This document shows, piece by piece, positions 58,513-64,000 of a stretch of DNA of 64,000 nt; positions within the stretch are counted from its first letter, which is position 1; every line of letters begins with the position of its first letter. The position numbers and the translations under genes are program-made. The stretch is from Opitutus sp. (GTDB lineage Bacteria; Verrucomicrobiota; Verrucomicrobiae; Opitutales; Opitutaceae), in the NCBI GenBank assembly GCA_009695065.1, contig SIBR01000009.1:33193-97192 (forward strand), written 5' to 3'. The notes beneath the pieces were generated by a model. The model worked only from the letters and a program-made list of their open reading frames with translations, was not told the origin of the DNA and made no database searches.

Positions 58513-60663
58513 CTACCGCGCCTTGCTGTCGAGCCAGTCGAAGACCAACTTCTGGACGGCGGGCGTGAACCGGTTGAATTCCTCCGGCGTTTTCAAATCG
58601 ACCTGCCCGAACGGCCCGGCCAATTGCCGGAGCGCGGCCAGATCCGTGTGCCGGTCGTGCGTGGGCGCAACGACCAGGGTGCGGCGGTTGCCGATGGCGC
58701 GGAAGACATCGTCGTAGTCGACCGGCACCTCCGCCGGCGTGTCCGCATAAAAGCCGAGGCGCGGGAGCAGACCGTGTAAGTGGGAATACGCGCGAATGCC
58801 CTCGGTGTCGCGCGAGGTGCGCAGCGGCGTGATGCCGGCGACCGAAATCACGCCCGCCGGGCGCGAATCGAGCGCGGCGGTCCACAGCGCAATCTTCCCG
58901 CCCAGCGCGTAGCCAAGCAGGTAAATCCGGGTGGGATCGAGGTCCTCGTGCTGGGTGGCCGCCGTGATCGCGGAACGGGTGTCCGCCACCATCTTCCCGA
59001 GCAGCGACCAGTGGGGATAACGCCGGTAGAAATCCTGCGCATGCTCGATCCGCGTGCCGAATCCAATCTGATCGAAGGACAGCACGGCATAGCCCCGCTT
59101 GATGAGTTCCACGAACGGCGCCTTCGCCCTCCACACGTAGCCGTTGGCGTGCGCGTAGGGATGCAGCCAGATGACCACCGGGAGTTTTTTTCCGCCGGCG
59201 GCCGGCAGGTAGAGGTCGGCCTTGATATCCGTCCCGAGTGAAATCGGCACCACCTTCATCGAGCGATCCGCCGGCACCGGCGAAATCAGCCGAATCCAGC
59301 CGCCGTCACCCGTGAGCGGTCCGGTGGGATTGGTCGGCTTCTGAAACGAGATGAGCGGCGGTTCCTCGCCCAGCGCCCAGCGCACCTTGTCCTGCGGCGG
59401 TGTCGTCTGTTTCTTTTCGCCGGACGTCTTCAGCCAGTCCTCGAAGGTGTAGCCGAACACGAAGGCCTGCGGCACGGGCAGTTTGCTCCGGCCGAACACG
59501 CTGTCGAGGAAGTCGACGTAGCGCTCGATGTCGCCCGAACTGGTGGCGTGCAGCCCCTGCCGGAGGTGGAGTCCGAGGTTCTGCGGGGCGCCGAGAAATT
59601 CGTACACTTTTTTGGTGGCGCGAAAGTTTTGCTCGAAGCCCAGCGTGCTGTTGGCGGACTCGGTGTAGGCCGAGGCCAGCAACGCCCCGCGCGGCGCAAT
59701 CAGCGCGAACAGCGTGTTCTGGTCGACCGGCAGCTTGTCCTCGCGGCCGATGAAAAAGCGCAGCCGCAGCGAGAACCAGTGCGGGTTGACCTCGATGATC
59801 CGCTCCATGGTTTCGTTGGCAAAAGGGTCGCTCGTGTAGCGCCAGAGATTCGCCTCGCCGGTGTTGCCGCCCGACGCGATCACCGCCCCGATCCGCTCGT
59901 CGAACGCCGCGGCCATGACGGCCTGCTTGCCGTTGCGCGAATGGCCGGTGACGCCGATCTTGCCCGCGTCCACCTCGGGGAGCGTCACGAGATAGTCGAC
60001 CGCGCGACTCGCCGCCCACGCCCAGCGCCCGAGACACGAAAAGTCGTAGTCCGGATAAAGCTCGATGAATTTATCGGAGTCATCCTCCTCGCCGTAAAAC
60101 GGATCGGTTGCCTGGTAGATGCAGCCGATGTAGCCGCGCGCGACGGCCGTGGCCACCCATGGTCGCGCCCGGTTGTGATTGGTGAGGAAAACCGGAAACG
60201 GTCCCTTGCCCGGGGGAATGATCACCTGCACATGCAACTTGCCGCGATGTTCCGGTCCGAACTCGAGCAGCACGTCGCGCACGAGGGCGCCGCCGTCGCG
60301 GCGTTCGCCCGTGACCACCGCACGCAAATTACCCGGCGCCGGCGGCATATGGCCGGTGATCCACTGCTCGACCTGCTTCTTGAGCTCGATCCGCCGGGCC
60401 GCCCATTGCTCGCGGGTGCGGACGCCCTCGAGCGGATCCGGCGCAAAGGGGATCGACCGCATCTTGGAGAAATCCGGCGGCAGCTCGCCCGTGCGTTTCT
60501 GCCAGGCCTCCCACGTGGCATCGACGGCGTTGATCCGGCCGCGCGGCTCCTTCGTCGGCGCCAAAATCCGCATCGATTCCAGATCCGCTTGTGGGCCATT
60601 CTGCCCCGCCAATGGGGTGAAAATGGCCACCGCGGCCAGCCCAAACATCATGAGATATCGCAT
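58513..60663 (-). CDS. CE15-like glucuronoyl esterase with an inactive second alpha/beta-hydrolase domain
   Basis: A 716-residue exported protein with signal peptide (RYLMMFGLAAVAIFTPLAGQ). The N-terminal half carries GVTGHSRNGKQAVMAAAFD with nucleophile Ser242, the pattern of CE15 glucuronoyl esterases (GxSRxGK), and a later GLHATSSGDIERYVDF that fits the catalytic histidine. The C-terminal half is a second alpha/beta-hydrolase in which the elbow reads GYALGG with Ala586 in place of serine. CE15 enzymes split ester bonds between glucuronoxylan and lignin. The gene follows a TonB receptor by 111 bases, as a receptor-esterase pair. The glucuronoyl substrate is inferred from the motif. Confidence 0.82.
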   Translation of the reverse strand: MRYLMMFGLAAVAIFTPLAGQNGPQADLESMRILAPTKEPRGRINAVDATWEAWQKRTGELPPDFSKMRSIPFAPDPLEGVRTREQWAARRIELKKQVEQWITGHMPPAPGNLRAVVTGERRDGGALVRDVLLEFGPEHRGKLHVQVIIPPGKGPFPVFLTNHNRARPWVATAVARGYIGCIYQATDPFYGEEDDSDKFIELYPDYDFSCLGRWAWAASRAVDYLVTLPEVDAGKIGVTGHSRNGKQAVMAAAFDERIGAVIASGGNTGEANLWRYTSDPFANETMERIIEVNPHWFSLRLRFFIGREDKLPVDQNTLFALIAPRGALLASAYTESANSTLGFEQNFRATKKVYEFLGAPQNLGLHLRQGLHATSSGDIERYVDFLDSVFGRSKLPVPQAFVFGYTFEDWLKTSGEKKQTTPPQDKVRWALGEEPPLISFQKPTNPTGPLTGDGGWIRLISPVPADRSMKVVPISLGTDIKADLYLPAAGGKKLPVVIWLHPYAHANGYVWRAKAPFVELIKRGYAVLSFDQIGFGTRIEHAQDFYRRYPHWSLLGKMVADTRSAITAATQHEDLDPTRIYLLGYALGGKIALWTAALDSRPAGVISVAGITPLRTSRDTEGIRAYSHLHGLLPRLGFYADTPAEVPVDYDDVFRAIGNRRTLVVAPTHDRHTDLAALRQLAGPFGQVDLKTPEEFNRFTPAVQKLVFDWLDSKAR

Positions 60664-60774
60664 AGGTCCAAAGCGTCGAATATTGTTGTTTCGAATACTG
60701 CGCAGCCCGGCGACCAGACTGCGATCGAGCAGTTATTGTCCATGAGAAGTGTGCAACGCTTCCGCGGTGCGGCT

Positions 60775-63774
60775 CTAGTACCGCCCCTGGATGCCGGCCG
60801 CAATCCCGGGATAAACCAGCCGCGTGGTGGAAACCCGGTCGGGGAACGCCCGATAACTGCTGACTTCCGCCCTCCGGAAAATGTTATCCCAATTGAAATA
60901 GAAGCTCGTCCGATTCGAAATCTTGTAAGTGAATTTTGCCGACGTGACGACGCGGGGGGCCTCATAGGTTAGCAATGCCGCATTGGTCGAAACCGACGTC
61001 AGGTAGGTATCCAGCCAGTTGGTTTGCACGCGCACCTCGTATTTGCTGAAACGGTAATTAAGCGCCATGTTGCCCGTCCTCGGCCGAAACCCGGCGACTT
61101 GAGTGGTGGCGACCCTCCCACCGTAGTCACCCTTGGTCTGCAACTGAGTGTAATTCATGTTCACGCCAAAACCGCTCAAGAATCCCGGCAAAAAGGTGAA
61201 CTGCTGCTGGTAGTTGACCTCGAACCCGCGGTAGCGGGCGTCACCGCCGTTGGCGGTCGTCGTGATGGCGTAGCCACTGTACAGGCCGTCAAAGCCGTTG
61301 GACGCTCCGGCCGGCACCACGCGGCTGCTGTCGGTGTAGATAAAATCACTGACCTCCTTGAGGAAGAAACTCGTGGAAAAAAGTCCGATGGGTTCGAAAT
61401 AATATTCTAGGGTAAAGTCGAAGTTGTTCGCTCGTTGCGGCTTCAAGGACGTGTTTGCCACCGTCAGCCGTTCCGCCTGCTCATTGACCGTCAGGCTCGG
61501 GATGATCGACGCGATACCCGGGCGTCCGATGCTGGTCGAATAACTCGCCCGGGCGAGCAAGCCGCTGGGATCGGAATATCTGAAATGAATCCCGGGAAAG
61601 ACATTCCGGTATTTGCCTTCGGAGTGAATCCGATCGCCCCAATCATAATAGGCACGGCGCTTGATTTCCTCCTCGGTCAAGGTGCCGACAAACGCGGCCC
61701 GCCGAGCAGCTTCCGCGGCATTAATCGAACGGTTGACCGGTCCGTTGCCCTGGGTGGTGGTTTCCTCAACCCGCAGGCCCGCGAGGATGCCGAGGCGCTG
61801 AATCTGCACATTACCCATCACATAAGCGCTTGCGATCGATTCCCTCACATCCTGCAAGCTCAGCAAGCGTTGCACATACTTGTAGCTCAGATTCTCCGGG
61901 AAATATTCCGGATGGTCTTCTTTGTACTGGGCAAGGTAAAGTAGGTCAGCCCACGGCGCCTGGCGTTGGCCGCTGATCGTTTTGTTTACCCAGGAACTGC
62001 GGTCGATAAACTGTCCCAAACCGCCGGGACCGGTGAAGGTGTAGCTGTGCTGCTTGTTGTCCCTTTCGCGACGTTGCTGCTGGTACTGAAAGCCGGTCTT
62101 AACGAACGTCGGCACCGCCAGTTCAAAACTCTTTTTGAGATTAACGCGACCTTCGGTGATGATCGCGTCCGCACTGTTGTGATTCTGTGTCATCGTCAGC
62201 GTGGTGTAGCTGTTCAGATTATAGGCATTGGGCCCTGCCGTCTGGGTGATTATCGGCCAGGCTGCGTCCCGGCGTTTGTCGACGATGAAGCCGATGTTGG
62301 TCAGGCCGGCGAAAGTAAAGGTGCCTTTCGGCCGGCCGGGAAAGCTGCGCTCGAAAGGCGCGTAATACTGATAGCCGTTGGACATCGAAACGGTCGCGCT
62401 GTAATCGATCTGCAGGTTGTCCAGTTTATGCACCACGGCGGACTGAAAGCGGTAGTTGTTGCTCACGTTGTCATAGGCCGTCTCGGTCATTTGCGCGATG
62501 GTGGCGACGTTGGGCAGCGCCTCGGAATAGGCTTCACTGTAACCGGGCGCAAAGCGGGCGGCGCTGTCTCCAGTTTGGAAAAGGTGGGTCCGGGTTTCCG
62601 GGTTTTCGTGATAGAGGTTGTGCACGCCCGTCAGCGTAACGACGGTCCGGTCGCTCAGCTTGTATTCCAACTTCAAATTTATGTTCCGGCGGGTGTGCGG
62701 GCCGGCGGCCGCCGTCACGCGTTCGCTGACATTCCGAATGTAGGCGGGGCGCGTAAGGACCGACTGATAGTTGAAGAGGGCATCTTCCGAGCCGCCAAAC
62801 TGGGTGTTGCGCGAGTAGCTGAAGGAAATCCCCAGGTTCTTTTTGCTACCCAACACATCCGAGTAAGTGAACGCCACCGACGGCGTGATGCCCTTGATGG
62901 GCTCGGAATTCCACCGCTTTTCGGGTTCTGCCCGGCCGCCAGTTCGGCCGAGTTTGTGCACGGCCCCGATCGAGTAAGTGAAAGAGCGTGGATTCGCCCG
63001 GCTGAAGGCGGTACGCGTGATCATGTTGACACTCCCGCCGATCGAGCTGGCCGGCATATCGGGCGTGGGCGCCTTGGTCACTTCGATACTCTCCACCATG
63101 GAAAGCGACGCCTGGAGAAAATCGAAGAATCGATTGGTGCCGGAGGAATTCGTGTTCGCCATCTGCACGCCGTCCATCTCCACCGTGTTCAGGCTGGAAT
63201 CGATACCCCGCACCATCACTTCACGCACCAACCCGGTATCGGTTACGATATTGATGCCGGGCAGCTTTTGCAGGAATGCGCCGACATTGTCTTCGGTGGC
63301 CGTGCCAAAGGCGTCGCCCGCCACCACATTTTTCACATTGGGTGCCTGTCGCTGCCGCGTCGTGGCGAGCGCACTGCCTTCCCGCTCGCCCGCCACCGTA
63401 AATTTTTCCATCCGGTAGACATCCGCCGTCAGACCGATTTCCCTCACCACGGTCGCGCCGTCGGCGACGGACACTAGGGTTTTCTGGGAATCCAAGCCCG
63501 TGTAGGAACCCGCCAAGGTGTAGTTCCCGGCAGGCACCCGCAAGCGGTAGGTGCCGTCACGCTCGGTGACCGTCGAAAACGTGGTTCCTTCCAACAACAC
63601 AACCGCGCCTTCGAGGTTGGCGTTGGTCGCCGCATTACTTACGCGACCGGTGATCAATCCGTGACGTTGACTCGCCGCTACGACATTTCCGTCCGCCGCG
63701 TAAACAACCTGAAAGGCGGCCATGGCAAGACCAAGCCATGCAATCAGCGGGGCGATGGGGTTCTTTCGTTTCAT
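60775..63774 (-). CDS. TonB-dependent outer-membrane receptor with carboxypeptidase-regulatory-like N-domain, copy 2
   Basis: A 999-residue paralogue of the receptor at 17590-20619. It has a signal peptide (PLIAWLGLAMAAFQVVYA), a carboxypeptidase-regulatory-like domain (ITGRVSNAATNANLEGAVVL, YRLRVPAGNYTLAGSYTG) and a KFTVAGEREG segment before the plug. The plug contains NVGAFLQKLPGI, REVMVRGIDSSLNTVEMDGV and SSIGGSVNMITRTAFS, and the barrel ends AAGIQGRY. The ATG at 63774 is chosen because an upstream TTG adds 15 polar residues ahead of the signal peptide. The CE15-like esterase follows on the same strand; no SusD gene is present. The substrate is probably a carbohydrate, by context only. Confidence 0.92.
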   Translation of the reverse strand: MKRKNPIAPLIAWLGLAMAAFQVVYAADGNVVAASQRHGLITGRVSNAATNANLEGAVVLLEGTTFSTVTERDGTYRLRVPAGNYTLAGSYTGLDSQKTLVSVADGATVVREIGLTADVYRMEKFTVAGEREGSALATTRQRQAPNVKNVVAGDAFGTATEDNVGAFLQKLPGINIVTDTGLVREVMVRGIDSSLNTVEMDGVQMANTNSSGTNRFFDFLQASLSMVESIEVTKAPTPDMPASSIGGSVNMITRTAFSRANPRSFTYSIGAVHKLGRTGGRAEPEKRWNSEPIKGITPSVAFTYSDVLGSKKNLGISFSYSRNTQFGGSEDALFNYQSVLTRPAYIRNVSERVTAAAGPHTRRNINLKLEYKLSDRTVVTLTGVHNLYHENPETRTHLFQTGDSAARFAPGYSEAYSEALPNVATIAQMTETAYDNVSNNYRFQSAVVHKLDNLQIDYSATVSMSNGYQYYAPFERSFPGRPKGTFTFAGLTNIGFIVDKRRDAAWPIITQTAGPNAYNLNSYTTLTMTQNHNSADAIITEGRVNLKKSFELAVPTFVKTGFQYQQQRRERDNKQHSYTFTGPGGLGQFIDRSSWVNKTISGQRQAPWADLLYLAQYKEDHPEYFPENLSYKYVQRLLSLQDVRESIASAYVMGNVQIQRLGILAGLRVEETTTQGNGPVNRSINAAEAARRAAFVGTLTEEEIKRRAYYDWGDRIHSEGKYRNVFPGIHFRYSDPSGLLARASYSTSIGRPGIASIIPSLTVNEQAERLTVANTSLKPQRANNFDFTLEYYFEPIGLFSTSFFLKEVSDFIYTDSSRVVPAGASNGFDGLYSGYAITTTANGGDARYRGFEVNYQQQFTFLPGFLSGFGVNMNYTQLQTKGDYGGRVATTQVAGFRPRTGNMALNYRFSKYEVRVQTNWLDTYLTSVSTNAALLTYEAPRVVTSAKFTYKISNRTSFYFNWDNIFRRAEVSSYRAFPDRVSTTRLVYPGIAAGIQGRY

Positions 63775-63926
63775 CAGTTTTTGGGGTTCGGATAGTCTCA
63801 GTTGGTGCTTTCGGATCAAAAAATCAAAGAAGGCGGAGCCGTCGAACCTCCTGAGCGGGTCCCGAAAACTGGGCCAGGTGAAGTGTTAGTCTTTGGCTCG
63901 GGTTGATGTGATGACTGCGGTGGTGG

Positions 63927-63990
63927 TTGGCAATCCCAAGCGGAGGGACGGACCGGCTTGGCGGTCCGGCCCGGAGCTTGGGATTGCCAA
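63927..63990. repeat. 64-base composite palindrome upstream of the second TonB receptor
   Basis: TTGGCAATCCCAAGC and its exact complement GCTTGGGATTGCCAA bound the element. An inner CGGACCG/CGGTCCG stem with a GCTTGG loop lies at the centre. It sits about 150 bases upstream of the receptor start, near the window edge. It may be a REP-type element, an operator or the end of a mobile element. Confidence 0.5.
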
Positions 63991-64000
63991 AGATTTTTCC

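Noticed and set aside
63927..63990. Integron attC site
   Set aside because: The palindrome lacks the RYYYAAC and GTTRRRY core sites, and no integrase or cassette is visible.

Overview
The window is GC-rich, densely coding bacterial chromosome from a Gram-negative organism with many exported proteins. The gene families point to Verrucomicrobiota, most likely Opitutaceae: TonB-dependent receptors with an N-terminal carboxypeptidase-regulatory-like domain and no SusD partner, a PSD1/DUF1549-DUF1553 cytochrome gene paired with a Tat-exported DUF1501 gene, a DUF1080 protein, CE15-like and tandem alpha/beta-hydrolase esterases, and polyphosphate glucokinase. The taxonomic call is inference from families; no rRNA, tRNA, CRISPR array or intact insertion sequence was seen.

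Layout. 1-1832 (-): end of a MacAB-like efflux system (ATPase cut by the window edge, adaptor intact). 2254-5596 (+): a LamG/propeller protein and a Tat-exported SelA-like PLP enzyme. 5747-20619 (-): a 15 kb co-directional run that reads like a polysaccharide utilisation locus without SusD: TonB receptor, tandem-domain esterase, two beta-helix pectate-lyase-like proteins, SlyD, Tat amidohydrolase, second tandem-domain esterase, polyphosphate glucokinase and an FAD oxidoreductase. 21003-26434: a neutral-ceramidase-like protein, then the conserved ybbP-ybbA / tesA divergent block.

26548-29211 is a decaying patch. It holds a beta-barrel gene with an in-frame TAG, an intact cupredoxin-like gene, a truncated membrane sensor fused head-on to a frameshifted sigma-factor relic, and a toxin-antitoxin pair with a frameshift in each gene. 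29641-40888 contains an MFS transporter, a purple acid phosphatase overlapping the first of two tandem TolB-propeller/CehA-McbA hydrolases, a second LamG/propeller lipoprotein and a DUF1080 protein. 40939-47347 (-) carries PSD1, DUF1501, FG-GAP and HicBA genes. A 700-base gap with a second sigma-factor stub follows.

48065-53507 (+) is a heterodimeric ABC exporter with one degenerate ATP site and an OppA-like lipoprotein. 53576-58435 is mostly housekeeping and small stability modules: a secreted hypothetical, RelBE-like, an OGG1-like glycosylase, a DUF6498 membrane protein, a VOC protein, a threonine/serine dehydratase and VapBC-like. 58513-63774 (-) is a second TonB receptor followed by a CE15-like double esterase, echoing the first cluster.

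Taken together, the genes suggest an organism importing oligosaccharides across the outer membrane after de-esterifying and cleaving them outside the cytoplasm, with phosphoester scavenging as a plausible second theme. The most unusual signals are the split LamG domain hosting a propeller (two paralogues), three double alpha/beta-hydrolases in each of which one domain has lost its nucleophile, and the localised gene-decay patch.
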